Source: an uncultured Ardenticatenia bacterium
GTDB lineage: Bacteria > Chloroflexota > Anaerolineae > 4572-78 > NAK82
Assembly (NCBI GenBank): GCA_937127125.1
Contig: CAKZLO010000035.1
Coordinates: 62,001-126,000, forward strand
Direction of reading: 5' to 3'
DNA: 64,000 bases
Each line of letters opens with the position of its first letter. The first letter of the stretch is position 1. This document shows, one piece after another, positions 15,595 through 24,258 of this stretch. A program made the translations under genes and the position numbers. Below the pieces are notes generated by a model. It did no database searches, was not told where the DNA came from, and saw only the letters and a program-made list of their open reading frames with translations.

Positions 15595-17802
15595 TCATCC
15601 AGATCCCAGCTGCTGCCTAATCTTTTCTGGTATGGGTCCGACGTAGTACGGTCGCATCATCTCGTTGTCCTCGTGCTCGAGGATGTGGCAGTGCCACACG
15701 AAAAGCCCCTCGACATCGAACTTCGCCTTGATGCGCGTAACCTGCATCGGATAGGCAATGACAGTATCTTTGTAACCCGCCTCCCATGCCGGAGGAGGCT
15801 GCGGTGTACCTGTAAGCCTTCCTTCGTGTAGAGGCTGACGATTGATCACCTGAAACATTATGAGATGAAGGTGAATGGGATGAGCATCCACCGTAAAGTT
15901 GTAGATCTCCCACGTCTCGGTAGCGTTAAGCTCCGGATTCTCGGTCATCGGCTCATCCCAACCTAGCATTACTCCGGTGCCATCAGGTCCAAGTGTACCC
16001 AGATATGCCGCACGCGGCCCAAACGGCTCACCCCCTGTGGCTGCTTCGACAATGTTTCCTTCTTCGTCTTCGACAACGAAGACCACATCGGACATTGCCT
16101 CATTCAGGGAGAGAACGCGCGTCACATCGGCTGGACCCAGATCGGTTACGGGTGGCAGCTGGAGCTCAGCAGGCGGCGTGCTAGTGTCCTGACTACTCAG
16201 ATCGACGATTACAAACTTCATTACTTGACCAGTCGTCTCAGGATCAGCCGGAGGAAATGTACCCCCTTCCCCATCAGCCAACGTCCCGTCAGGGTTGAAA
16301 CCTCTGAAAGGTGCGTCAGGGCCAACATTCAGCAAGAGAATTTCAGTACCCGGCTTCAAGCCGGTGAAATCCACAATCACGTCCGCTCGTTCTGCCGGCG
16401 CCAACAACAAATCCTTTAGCTCAACTGGCTTAGGGAGGAAACCACCTTCGTTGCCAATTTGCCAGAAAGATAGATCATCCCGCTCGAAGCGCAGCACGAG
16501 AAAACGCGAATTGCAACCGTTTAGCAGCCGGAAGCGATATCGACGCGGCTCAACCTCTAGATAGGGCCACGTACGACCATTAACCATAATCGCATTCCCG
16601 AAGAATTCCGGATTCCAGATCGGCGGGATATCGCTCACCTTGCGACCGTGGGGCCTTGCAGCGCCAGCAGCATCGTCATGGTCACCTGGTGCTTGGGTGC
16701 CCTCTGTCTCCGGGGCTGTCTCCTCGGAGACGAAGGGTATTTTGAGCTGCTCGGGTTGGAGACCCTCAAAAAAAGCCCGATTGTCCGGATAGAACAACGA
16801 ACCATCCACCCTGAACGAACGGTCCTGAATCGCGATGGGAATTTCGTAGTACTTTGTATCGGGTGAATCGCCGATTGACGGTGCCGGACCTGGTAGCACC
16901 CCGGCTGGTAGATCGCTCGGCCCACCACGGAGCAGATAGAAACCGGCCAGACCAGCGTACACGTTGAGACGCGTGATGCCCAGCGCGTGATCGTGATACC
17001 ACAGCGTAGTCGCGCGCTGGTCATTGGGATATTGGAAGACAGCAGAGCCTGGCTCTGTATTGCTGCGGTCGAACTGGCCGAAAAACGTGCCATGCGTTGC
17101 GTATGTGGGTGGAATGTTCGTAGCAGCGGGAAGGTACCACGCTTCAGGGTAACCGTCACTCTCAGGCGTAGTATGCGCGCCGTGTACGTGTGTCACAATT
17201 GGCACAGGACCCATGTAAGGTTTCGGATTCAAGCTGTGCCCGTCCTTCCCTTTGTCGCCACCCGGTGGATTTGCCCAGTGCAATGTCTGATCCACAGGCA
17301 ACAAATGCGGCAGGTAGGTACCATCTGGATTCACCAGTTCGTTGATCCACTTGACACGCACCGGTCTGCCGGCCAGCGCTTCTATTGTGAAGCTGGGGGA
17401 ATGGAAAGTGTCTGGATGATTGCGTGAACCATAACCCCACACAGTGGTCTTTGGAAACGGCGGCGGCAGAATCTGCTGCTCGAACTGACGCACACTGATC
17501 TCATAGTAGTCAAATTCTGTCCGATCGGGGGCTCCTTCCTTGCCCCATGTGGTCTTAGGCATAACGGGCGGTATAACAAGTGGCATCTGGTATTTGGGTA
17601 TCTGGGTGGGATCTAGTATACCCGCATCCTGTACTGGCCGCGCGTGACCATGTTGGCGACGAGGAAGGTAACGACGTTCCCCACCTTTGCCACTATACTT
17701 CACTGGCACTACGGTGGCAGGCCATGGAATCAACAGAACAGACCCAGCTATTGCCGACAGTTTTAAGAAACGACGGCGAGTCAACATCCGATTGGTTTTC
17801 AT
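15595..17802 (-). CDS. Tat-exported multicopper oxidase
   Basis: A 735-residue three-domain multicopper oxidase of the CotA/bilirubin-oxidase-like group. A twin-arginine signal (TRRRFLKLSA, Arg9-11) leads to export. Copper-binding motifs appear in order: HVHGAHT and WYHDHALG in domain 1, HPIHLHLIMFQ and HCHILEHEDNEMM in domain 3, with the type 1 Met ligand in EMM. It would oxidise a phenolic, bilirubin-like or metal substrate with O2. A 30-residue acidic and His-rich insert (about 370-400, GDHDDAAGAARPHGRK) is not part of the usual fold. The gene has a consensus promoter 128-156 bases upstream and GAGGAGAGG before the ATG. Confidence 0.93.
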   Translation of the reverse strand: MKTNRMLTRRRFLKLSAIAGSVLLIPWPATVVPVKYSGKGGERRYLPRRQHGHARPVQDAGILDPTQIPKYQMPLVIPPVMPKTTWGKEGAPDRTEFDYYEISVRQFEQQILPPPFPKTTVWGYGSRNHPDTFHSPSFTIEALAGRPVRVKWINELVNPDGTYLPHLLPVDQTLHWANPPGGDKGKDGHSLNPKPYMGPVPIVTHVHGAHTTPESDGYPEAWYLPAATNIPPTYATHGTFFGQFDRSNTEPGSAVFQYPNDQRATTLWYHDHALGITRLNVYAGLAGFYLLRGGPSDLPAGVLPGPAPSIGDSPDTKYYEIPIAIQDRSFRVDGSLFYPDNRAFFEGLQPEQLKIPFVSEETAPETEGTQAPGDHDDAAGAARPHGRKVSDIPPIWNPEFFGNAIMVNGRTWPYLEVEPRRYRFRLLNGCNSRFLVLRFERDDLSFWQIGNEGGFLPKPVELKDLLLAPAERADVIVDFTGLKPGTEILLLNVGPDAPFRGFNPDGTLADGEGGTFPPADPETTGQVMKFVIVDLSSQDTSTPPAELQLPPVTDLGPADVTRVLSLNEAMSDVVFVVEDEEGNIVEAATGGEPFGPRAAYLGTLGPDGTGVMLGWDEPMTENPELNATETWEIYNFTVDAHPIHLHLIMFQVINRQPLHEGRLTGTPQPPPAWEAGYKDTVIAYPMQVTRIKAKFDVEGLFVWHCHILEHEDNEMMRPYYVGPIPEKIRQQLGSG

Positions 17803-17929
17803 AGTGCCTCTCCTCCTCGGCCGAGCCTGTCAGTGGCCAGATTCACGCAGGTGTTAGCACTTCGCATCGCCGATTGTTGCACTGGTGACAAGCTCGACGT
17901 ATGTCTGACAAAATTGGATATCTCATTCA

Positions 17930-17958
17930 ATTATATATTAGTATGTCTAATTTGTCAA
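17930..17958 (-). promoter_or_regulatory. Consensus promoter of the multicopper oxidase with paired repeats
   Basis: On the minus strand, TTGACA (17953-17958), exactly 17 bases, then TATAAT (17930-17935), a perfect sigma-70 match. AGACATAC occurs twice as a direct repeat, once in the spacer (17940-17947) and once downstream of the start point (17899-17906), and TGACAAATT/AATTTTGTCA form an inverted pair around the -10. Such a strong promoter with repeats on both sides suggests tight repression. Confidence 0.8.
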
Positions 17959-18431
17959 GCATCTGTTCGGTTAAAATGTGGTCAGATAAGGCACTTTAAA
18001 AGAAAAAGGTGGGGGGAAGAACAGATGTCAGAGGATAAAATGCTAGAGCCACCTTGTTATTCGACCTACCTGCACAGTAGGTCCAGAGAACCGATCGTAT
18101 GCATTGGCTTGTCTGTGGCCTGGCAAAGTCTTCGCTTCAATCGAGGAAATGCTGCAGTAACATTCACTACCAGAGAAACAGCAATTTGAGGCGTTTCAGC
18201 ACTGTGCATATCCTCATAGAGGCCAAAACCAAAACATTAGCAGGCATGTACTGTTAGGTTGCGCAGGCAATTTACCCAGCTTATAAGCTCGATGCGACAT
18301 CTATTACGTTAAGTATAGCACGGCCCAAGATTCAACTGGGTATTGCACTCACCAACCCGGGCACTTGCCTGCTATACTTTCACGGTACGCCGCTGGCTCT
18401 GGTGGCCAGACCGGCTTCGGCATGCTTGCGG
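17959..18431. other. Intergenic stretch without a supported gene
   Basis: Between the oxidase promoter and the end of the Tyr/Gly-rich gene. The only long open frame (17833-18189, plus strand) lacks a ribosome site, has low-complexity unrelated content and overlaps the oxidase promoter. I see no RNA gene. Confidence 0.6.
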
Positions 18432-18824
18432 TTACTGCAAAGGGATCTGCTGCTCGTAATATCCACCAACCTCAGGACATCCTGAATAGCAGTAGCCCCT
18501 GTAGAAATAATTACCTCCGGCATAGCGGTACACGTCCGTACCGACTCCGCGGTAGGGTTCATGGTAGCAGTAGTATGGTCCGCTATAGAACCCGCCACGC
18601 GTACCCCCATAATAGCCCCCGGCGAGCGAGGGTATAGTGTAGGGATAGGGGCCTGCAATGAGGTTAGGATACCGGTACGGTGCATTGGACACGTAGTAGG
18701 AGTATCCGTAATAGGGATATGCGTAGTAGCCAGGATAGGGCCACTGCGCGAAAGCTGAACTCGCTGCTAACAGAGTGACAAGGATCACCAGACCCAGTGC
18801 TGCCCCAAGGATCGTCTTGTTCAT
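18432..18824 (-). CDS. Tyr/Gly/Pro-rich secreted protein
   Basis: A 130-residue protein with a clear signal peptide (MNKTILGAALGLVILVTLLAASSAFA, probably cut after AFA). The mature part is about one quarter tyrosine, with many glycine and proline residues in PYxxYY and GGYYGG patterns, and four Cys (CYHEPYR, GYCYSGC). It has no enzyme-like domain; a structural, adhesive or envelope role is likely but unproven. The ATG at 18824 follows AAAGGAGATAGAG at good spacing, and the longer open frame to 18911 lacks such a site. Its own promoter lies at 18920-18949. Confidence 0.75.
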   Translation of the reverse strand: MNKTILGAALGLVILVTLLAASSAFAQWPYPGYYAYPYYGYSYYVSNAPYRYPNLIAGPYPYTIPSLAGGYYGGTRGGFYSGPYYCYHEPYRGVGTDVYRYAGGNYFYRGYCYSGCPEVGGYYEQQIPLQ

Positions 18825-18919
18825 CTCTATCTCCTTTCGATCAGGGCGAAACCACATCACCCGCACTGAAACACATCCATATTCCGCTACGACGGCGACG
18901 GACAGCATCAAGCACTATC

Positions 18920-18949
18920 ATTGTACCACGCTTTACGAGTATGATTCAA
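18920..18949 (-). promoter_or_regulatory. Promoter of the Tyr/Gly-rich protein gene
   Basis: On the minus strand, TTGAAT (18944-18949), an 18-base spacer and TACAAT (18920-18925). Confidence 0.55.
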
Positions 18950-19383
18950 TCCGTGCTGATACGCATCCTTTTGCCATAGGCTTCCACGAGTGCCTTCCTG
19001 ATTTGAGAATACCAGAGACCCACAAATTGAATTGGCCAAACTTGGTGCGGCTCAATGCATGGAACACGAACGGAGTCTCTCGAACCGCCCGGGTGTGGGC
19101 AGATTGAGGCCCAACCATCACCCCAAAAGGCAAAAGGAACCAAGAGCTGCAACTATGAAAGCATCTCATAGGTAACACGGAGTCATTTTGCGTGTTATTG
19201 GGGATAGGTGGATAAGCGTTTCCCTTGTTGCGACCACGGCATCCAAATGATAAAATGAGCACCAAACTGGCTGGTATTCCCCTTGGCGCAAGGCATAGCG
19301 TTGCACCTGCCAGGATCGGCGACATGTTTCCTCGTGTCATAGATTCTCGGTAAAGCGTGCGCCAAATGTTTATGGTAAAGCTA
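18950..19383. other. Intergenic stretch without a supported gene
   Basis: Open frames on the minus strand (for example 18933-19436) overlap the promoter of the Tyr/Gly-rich gene, lack ribosome sites and match no family I know. They may be decayed coding remnants, but I cannot name a parent gene. Confidence 0.5.
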
Positions 19384-19412
19384 TTGCGCGAATCAAAATT
19401 CTGGTGTATAAT
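19384..19412 (+). promoter_or_regulatory. Promoter of the PA14-protein leader RNA
   Basis: TTGCGC (19384-19389), a 17-base spacer and a perfect TATAAT (19407-19412). The -35 match is weak (3 of 6). Start expected near 19419. Confidence 0.6.
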
Positions 19413-19414
19413 AG

Positions 19415-19527
19415 GGGTGCTAGACATAAAGAGCATCTAGTCACCGGCCAGGTGAGAAGTGTTTGAGTGTTGTTCCTTGACATCGTGATGGATGTCCCCC
19501 TTCTCCCGCGGGAAAGGGGGCTTTTTT
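19415..19527 (+). ncRNA. Structured leader with terminator, or small RNA
   Basis: From the expected start point, GGTGCTAGA and TCTAGTCACC form a first hairpin (19415-19445). A strong intrinsic terminator follows: CCCCCTT (19496-19502) pairs with AAGGGGG (19514-19520) with a GC inner stem, then CTTTTTT (19521-19527). No open frame with a ribosome site lies between promoter and terminator. The PA14 gene begins 184 bases later with its own GAAGGAGG. The RNA is either an attenuator/riboswitch-like leader of that gene or an independent RNA of about 110 bases. It does not match the c-di-GMP or cobalamin consensus I know. Confidence 0.5.
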
Positions 19528-19710
19528 GATTGTGGTGTACAATCGTGTAGCTCTCTAGCGGAACACATTCATAGCACTTCGGTATGGTGTGGACTCTATG
19601 GGTGGAAGCAGCGACAGGGGAAGAGCGCTTCTGGGTGCGTGGAAACAGTTGTGCACCCGTCAAATGCGGACACCGGGTGATCAGCACCCCCAAGTGAAGG
19701 AGGAACATCA

Positions 19711-21600
19711 ATGAAACGCATATTCACATGGTTTCTTATCGCAGTGGCGCTGTTGGCGAACACGCTGCCGGCAGTGGTGATGGCCTCGCCACCAGCTCAG
19801 GATGCTGGCTGGTTTGCAGAATACTTCGCCAACCATAGCTTGGCGGGGCCGCCCGTACTGACGCGCTATGAGCCCAGCATTAACTATGTATGGGGCACAG
19901 GCTCGCCCAGTGCAGCGTTGCCCATCGATCAGTTCTCCGTACGTTGGACGCGAACGATGAGCTTCAGCGCGGGCACTTACAATTTCTGCGCCGCGGTGGA
20001 CGACGGGGTACGCTTTTGGGTGGACGGGCAGCTGCTCATAGACCAGTGGCAGGTGACAGGCGCATCGGTGACCTACTGCGCCAGCCCGTACCTGACCCAG
20101 GGCACCCACACATTGCAGATGGCCTACTTCGAGGACACTGGCAATGCTATGGCCCGGCTGGTGTGGAGCGGCCCACTTCCGGTGGTGCCGTCACCTGGAC
20201 CGCCAGTGCCATGGCCGCCTTCGCCAACAGAAGCGTGGATTGGTGAGTACTATGACGACATGATGCTGGGCGCCAGCGTTTCGCCCCCCAAGTCGCCCGT
20301 GATGGTGCGTATGGATCCTCAGATCAACTTCAACTGGGGCACCAGCTCACCCGCTGTCGGACTACCCGCCTATGAGTACTCGGTACGGTGGACACGTGAT
20401 GTCAATTTGACTGCAGGCACATACAACTTCTGCGCGACAGTAGACGATGGTGTGCGTGTGTGGGTAGATGGAGTGCTCATCCTGGACGAGTGGCGCGAAC
20501 AGAGTGTGCGTACGTTCTGCGCTACGCGCTATATGACTGCGGGACGCCACACTATCCAAGTGGCCTATCTGCAGAAGCGCGGCGACGCGATCATCTCGTT
20601 CTCCTACAGTACAGGCAGCGCACCGCCGCCGGTGATCTACCCCACGCCGGTGCCACCACCTTACCCGCCGTATCCGTGGCCTTATCCCACCCCTGCTCCA
20701 GCCCCCGCTGGCTGGTACGGAGAGTATTTCAATAACACTTATCTGGGCGGGCCACCCGTGCTGACCCGCGTGGATGCAGAGATCAACTTTGATTGGGGCT
20801 GGGGGGCACCCGCGCCCGGAATGCCGGAGGACAACTTCTCCATTCGCTGGACACGCGAGGTATGGTTCGACAATGGTACCTACACCTTCTGCGCACGCCA
20901 TGACGACGGTGTACGGGTGTATGTGGACGGCGCGTTGGTAGTCGACTCGTGGTTCGAGCAGGCAGCTGCAGTTCATTGCGGTATCAAGGCGCTGAATGCC
21001 GGCACGCATCGCGTGCAGGTGGATTACTACGAGCGCACCCAGTTTGCGTTGATTTCAGTATGGTGGACAGTGGGAGCCGTGCCACCGGTGCTGCCCACCC
21101 CTACGCCGGTACCACCCTACTACCCGCCTTACTACCCACCATATCCGCCATATCCTCCATATCCGCCGTCAGCCGGTATGGAAGTAGTGGTGGACAACAC
21201 TGATCCCGGCTTTATCTGGGGCGGCCCGCTGGGCTCACGTCGTGTTGCTTACCTAGGCTTCGGGGGCAGCATCTTCTGGACCTTTAACAGCTATACCAAC
21301 CCGGTCAACTTTGGCAAATGGGTGCCGCGCCTAGCGGCACCCGGTTATTACGAGGTGTTTGCCTTCATCCCGCGTGAGTTTGCCACCAGCACGCGCGTAC
21401 GTTACCGCGTCATCCACGCTGGTCAGCGCCACGACCGCGTCGTTAACCAATGGCGGTACAACGATCAGTGGGTGAGCTTGGGCACGTACTACTTTGCAGC
21501 CACAGGCAACGAGTTTGTCGTGGTATATGACAACACACGCGAATTCTACGGCACCCGCATGATCGCCTTCGATGCACTCAAGTTCATGCCTCGTTGGTGA
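19711..21600 (+). CDS. Secreted protein with three PA14-like domains and a golvesin-like domain
   Basis: A 629-residue secreted protein. After a signal peptide (about 1-26, ending VVMAS) come three repeats of about 150 residues that share WFAEYFANHSLAGPPVLTR-like starts, INFDWGxGxPxxxxPxxxFSVRWTR, GTYNFCAxxDDGVRVWVDG and GxHxxQVxYxE: PA14-like carbohydrate-binding beta-sandwiches. They are joined by Pro/Tyr-rich linkers. The last 140 residues (VVDNTDPGFIWG ... GNEFVVVYDNTRE) resemble the golvesin C-terminal/xanthan-lyase-like module. No catalytic domain is seen. A role in binding extracellular polysaccharide is likely. ATG with GAAGGAGGAACATCA upstream. Confidence 0.85.
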   Translation: MKRIFTWFLIAVALLANTLPAVVMASPPAQDAGWFAEYFANHSLAGPPVLTRYEPSINYVWGTGSPSAALPIDQFSVRWTRTMSFSAGTYNFCAAVDDGVRFWVDGQLLIDQWQVTGASVTYCASPYLTQGTHTLQMAYFEDTGNAMARLVWSGPLPVVPSPGPPVPWPPSPTEAWIGEYYDDMMLGASVSPPKSPVMVRMDPQINFNWGTSSPAVGLPAYEYSVRWTRDVNLTAGTYNFCATVDDGVRVWVDGVLILDEWREQSVRTFCATRYMTAGRHTIQVAYLQKRGDAIISFSYSTGSAPPPVIYPTPVPPPYPPYPWPYPTPAPAPAGWYGEYFNNTYLGGPPVLTRVDAEINFDWGWGAPAPGMPEDNFSIRWTREVWFDNGTYTFCARHDDGVRVYVDGALVVDSWFEQAAAVHCGIKALNAGTHRVQVDYYERTQFALISVWWTVGAVPPVLPTPTPVPPYYPPYYPPYPPYPPYPPSAGMEVVVDNTDPGFIWGGPLGSRRVAYLGFGGSIFWTFNSYTNPVNFGKWVPRLAAPGYYEVFAFIPREFATSTRVRYRVIHAGQRHDRVVNQWRYNDQWVSLGTYYFAATGNEFVVVYDNTREFYGTRMIAFDALKFMPRW

Positions 21601-21648
21601 CGTGGCACATCTCGCGACCGATACAACACAGGTAGCAGTCCCTTTTGC

Positions 21649-21692
21649 CCCCGCGTCCCACCCCTACAGCTGTGGGCGCGGGGTGTTTATTT
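21649..21692 (+). terminator. Terminator after the PA14-protein gene
   Basis: CCCCGCG-T-CCCA (21649-21660) pairs with TGGG-CGCGGGG (21673-21683) with one bulged T, followed by TGTTTATTT. Confidence 0.75.
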
Positions 21693-21745
21693 CCACCCCA
21701 TCTCTGCGAACAAGATGTGACCGAGCGGTGCCAACGCAACTCTGC

Positions 21746-22471
21746 TCACTCAACTGCAGCTACAACCTCAATCCCGTTCAGCTGCATATGATACAGGAAG
21801 ATCAAATGGAGCAGCTCCGCATTATGCGGAAGCGCGCCCGTCTGCAAGGCCACCTCGACCGGTAGATCATAGGTATCCACAGCATTGGCAGGCACAATGA
21901 CACGCACAGAGCGATTTGCTGCATTTGCCCGCGTGCGCAGATGCATAGCAAGCATATACACACATATGTCGGTGCAATCCCCCACTACGATGAACGTGCT
22001 AACCTCAGGATGAGCATCTAGCCAGCTATCCAGCGCAGTGCCCACTGCCGAATTCACCGAGTTTTTGGGCATCATTGTAACAAGCGTGTCGAAGAAGGGA
22101 AGCGCTTTGAGCTCCGGCACTGGCGCGCTTTCAGCACTCCCACGTACACAATGTGCCGGATAGCTGCCGAACTCAACCGCTTCGGGATCATGGGCGTCAT
22201 ACAGAAAGATGAAATGACGCACACCAAGGGCGTGAGCGTTCTGAAAGAGATGGACAATGGGTGCTATGATACCCGCCACGCGCGGACTGGCCAACGGTCC
22301 AATATGGCAGAAACCGTTGATCACATCCACCGTCATGACAGCAATCCGATTCGGATCCCGAGCATCCTGCACCAAGGTGCCAAGCGATACAGGTTGCAGG
22401 TTTTGCTGCCATCTTACTAAGTAACTCAAAAACGGCTTGCTCTCCTGAACGAGCCTCTCCACGTCCAGCAT
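21746..22471 (-). CDS. Isochorismatase-family cysteine hydrolase
   Basis: About 241 residues with the cysteine hydrolase fold shared by nicotinamidase and isochorismatase. The catalytic Asp is in MTVDVINGF, the Lys in MPKNSVNS, and the nucleophile Cys in VVGDCTDICVYMLAMHLR. The pattern with a metal-site His/Asp (LYDAHDPEAVEFGSYPAHC) favours nicotinamidase-like amidases, which turn nicotinamide to nicotinate for NAD salvage, but the substrate is not fixed by sequence. The frame is open from 22525; ATG 22471 is chosen because AAAGGGG lies nine bases upstream. Monocistronic, converging on the PA14 gene. Confidence 0.85.
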   Translation of the reverse strand: MLDVERLVQESKPFLSYLVRWQQNLQPVSLGTLVQDARDPNRIAVMTVDVINGFCHIGPLASPRVAGIIAPIVHLFQNAHALGVRHFIFLYDAHDPEAVEFGSYPAHCVRGSAESAPVPELKALPFFDTLVTMMPKNSVNSAVGTALDSWLDAHPEVSTFIVVGDCTDICVYMLAMHLRTRANAANRSVRVIVPANAVDTYDLPVEVALQTGALPHNAELLHLIFLYHMQLNGIEVVAAVE

Positions 22472-22666
22472 CGTCGGCATCCCCTTTCCCAACGTTGTGT
22501 GACATACTATTGAATCATTCTTCACCCCGACAGAATCGCCGGAGCAAATACATCAAGTATGTCGATCCCCGACTCGATATCTTCACGCCATCATAGCATG
22601 GAAATATCCGCCGTCAAATTCTACCTTATATATCTGCAATTTGCTCTATTCTTGGAAGATGCAAGC

Positions 22667-22695
22667 TTGCATAGTAAACAGAATTGCGTTATAAT
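22667..22695 (+). promoter_or_regulatory. Promoter of the tRNA-Gly gene
   Basis: TTGCAT (22667-22672), a 17-base spacer and TATAAT (22690-22695), 13 bases before the tRNA 5' end. Confidence 0.65.
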
Positions 22696-22708
22696 ATTAA
22701 CTAGAAAT

Positions 22709-22780
22709 GCGGGTATAGTTCAGTGGTAGAACGTCACCTTCCCAAGGTGAATGTCAGGGGTTCGAATCCCCTTACCCGCT
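22709..22780 (+). tRNA. tRNA-Gly (anticodon CCC)
   Basis: A complete cloverleaf: acceptor GCGGGTA/TACCCGC, D arm GTTC/GAAC with a seven-base loop, anticodon stem TCACC/GGTGA with loop TTCCCAA (anticodon CCC, reads GGG), T arm AGGGG/CCCCT with loop TTCGAAT, discriminator T. CCA is not encoded. A T-rich stretch (CTTTTTCATTTTT) follows directly and likely ends transcription. Confidence 0.97.
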
Positions 22781-22801
22781 CTTTTTCATTTTTGGCTCCT
22801 C

Positions 22802-23281
22802 TCAGAAGATAGCTGCCCGCGCCATAGTGCGCCGGTGTAGGCTTCGCAGCAGCGGAAAAATTATCAGGATGGCGGCCACATTGAGCAGCGAAGCCGGCAC
22901 CACAATGCGTAGTAGCGTGACATTCCAATCGAGCAAGAAACCAGCCGAGGCGAGGAAAAGCATCGAGCCGAGATAATAAACTATGCTTAGCGGGAAGGTT
23001 AATAACAACGGCAACATCAAGCTGGCGCCATACACCTGACTGCGCGCTAGCCTTGTCAATCCACAAACGACGAGCAATGCGATAGGGGACAGACCAAACG
23101 GAGCACTCGAGAGCAGATCAAGACAGAGTCCCCCCACGAGCGCCCAAACCCAACCTTCAGCTGCCCCACGCAGCATAGTCCAGCTGATGACCGCCAGCAA
23201 CACCAGATCGGGATGAACTCCTCCAACACTGAGTAAGTGCCCCCAGCTGGACTCGACCAAGACCAAGCCTGCCAAAAGCAA
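22802..23281 (-). CDS. mreD: Rod shape-determining protein MreD
   Basis: A 159-residue membrane protein with five hydrophobic helices and the MreD pattern GGVHPDLVLLAVISWTMLRG, followed by GGLCLDLLSSAPFGLSPIALLV. It works with MreB, MreC, RodA and PBP2 in side-wall peptidoglycan synthesis. It is the last gene of mreBCD, ten bases after mreC. The start is a TTG at 23281 without a clear ribosome site, so a start a little upstream, overlapping mreC, is possible. Confidence 0.85.
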   Translation of the reverse strand: MLLAGLVLVESSWGHLLSVGGVHPDLVLLAVISWTMLRGAAEGWVWALVGGLCLDLLSSAPFGLSPIALLVVCGLTRLARSQVYGASLMLPLLLTFPLSIVYYLGSMLFLASAGFLLDWNVTLLRIVVPASLLNVAAILIIFPLLRSLHRRTMARAAIF

Positions 23282-23291
23282 GATCTGGTAA

Positions 23292-24170
23292 CTACGGATT
23301 GGCTCCCTCCTCGCCCCCTTCGGGACCCAAAGAAGTGTTCAATTCCACAGGCTTGAAGGTGGTAATGACAAGCACGGTCTCAAGTCGACCAAAGTCGACT
23401 GTAGGGCGCACACGCGCCGTCTGAAATGCGTCCGCATCGCGGTGTGATGTTTCGATGACCTGACCAATTACCAGCTTGTCCGGAAATGTGCCGCCCAGAC
23501 CTGAAGTCACAATAATGTCACCAGGACTGATCACCTCTCCCTGGGGAATGCGCTCCATCACCAACTCGTTAGCTATCGAACCATACACAACCCCAGTGAC
23601 CCGCGAATTCAGCACTCGTACGCTGACAGCGCTGGATGGATCGATCAACAACAGGACCTCGGCGACGTTGGGGCCAGCACGAATGACACGCCCCACAAGA
23701 CCACGGTCGGTCACCACAGGCATACCAGGCGCAACACCGTCACGCACACCGACGTCAATGAAAATGGTAAACAGAAGGTTGTTGGGATCCTCTCCGATTT
23801 TCTGACCCACTACTGCAGCAGCACGGTAGTCATACTGAGGATTGTTGCGCGTATAATTGAGCAGCTGACGCAGACGGAGATTTTCCTGTTCGACCTCAGC
23901 CAGACGAACGTTTTCCACCGAGAGGCGATTCACTTCCGCCTGCAACCACTCCAATCGCTTTTGCAACTGCTGGACATCCTGTAATCCTCCAGCGGAGTGC
24001 TCAATAGCTTGACTGATGTGGCTCATAACAATTTGGAATGGGACGAACAGATTGCGCGCCACGTCGCGCAACGGCTGCAGATAGCCCAAATGGCTCATCA
24101 ACAAGCCAATGGACAAGGCAACGATTGTCACCATATAGGACAACCACGAAGATCTCGGGGTGCTCGGCAT
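23292..24170 (-). CDS. mreC: Rod shape-determining protein MreC
   Basis: About 292 residues: a short cytoplasmic N-terminus, one membrane helix (about 10-28), a coiled coil (about 58-100, VQQLQKRLEWLQAEVNRLSVENVRL) and the periplasmic double beta-barrel domain (about 115-270) with PNNLLFTIFIDVGVRDGVAPGMPVVTDRGLVGRV. Full length for the family. The ATG at 24170 is preferred over the longer frame to 24203. Middle gene of mreBCD on the minus strand, 88 bases after mreB. Confidence 0.93.
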   Translation of the reverse strand: MPSTPRSSWLSYMVTIVALSIGLLMSHLGYLQPLRDVARNLFVPFQIVMSHISQAIEHSAGGLQDVQQLQKRLEWLQAEVNRLSVENVRLAEVEQENLRLRQLLNYTRNNPQYDYRAAAVVGQKIGEDPNNLLFTIFIDVGVRDGVAPGMPVVTDRGLVGRVIRAGPNVAEVLLLIDPSSAVSVRVLNSRVTGVVYGSIANELVMERIPQGEVISPGDIIVTSGLGGTFPDKLVIGQVIETSHRDADAFQTARVRPTVDFGRLETVLVITTFKPVELNTSLGPEGGEEGANP

Positions 24171-24258
24171 ATACTCCAACCACAGAAAAGCCGCAAGACG
24201 CACCGTTCAGAGCACGGACGATGCACCTTGCGGGCAACGAAATTCTTCCCTCGTCGGG

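Noticed and set aside
17833-18189. Open frame of 118 codons upstream of the multicopper oxidase
   Set aside because: No ribosome site, no recognisable domain and it spans the oxidase promoter and its repeats.
18933-19436. Open frame of 167 codons on the minus strand
   Set aside because: It overlaps the promoter of the Tyr/Gly-rich gene, has no ribosome site and matches no family; at most a remnant.
19415-19710. c-di-GMP or cobalamin riboswitch in the PA14 leader
   Set aside because: The conserved core sequences of these classes are not present.
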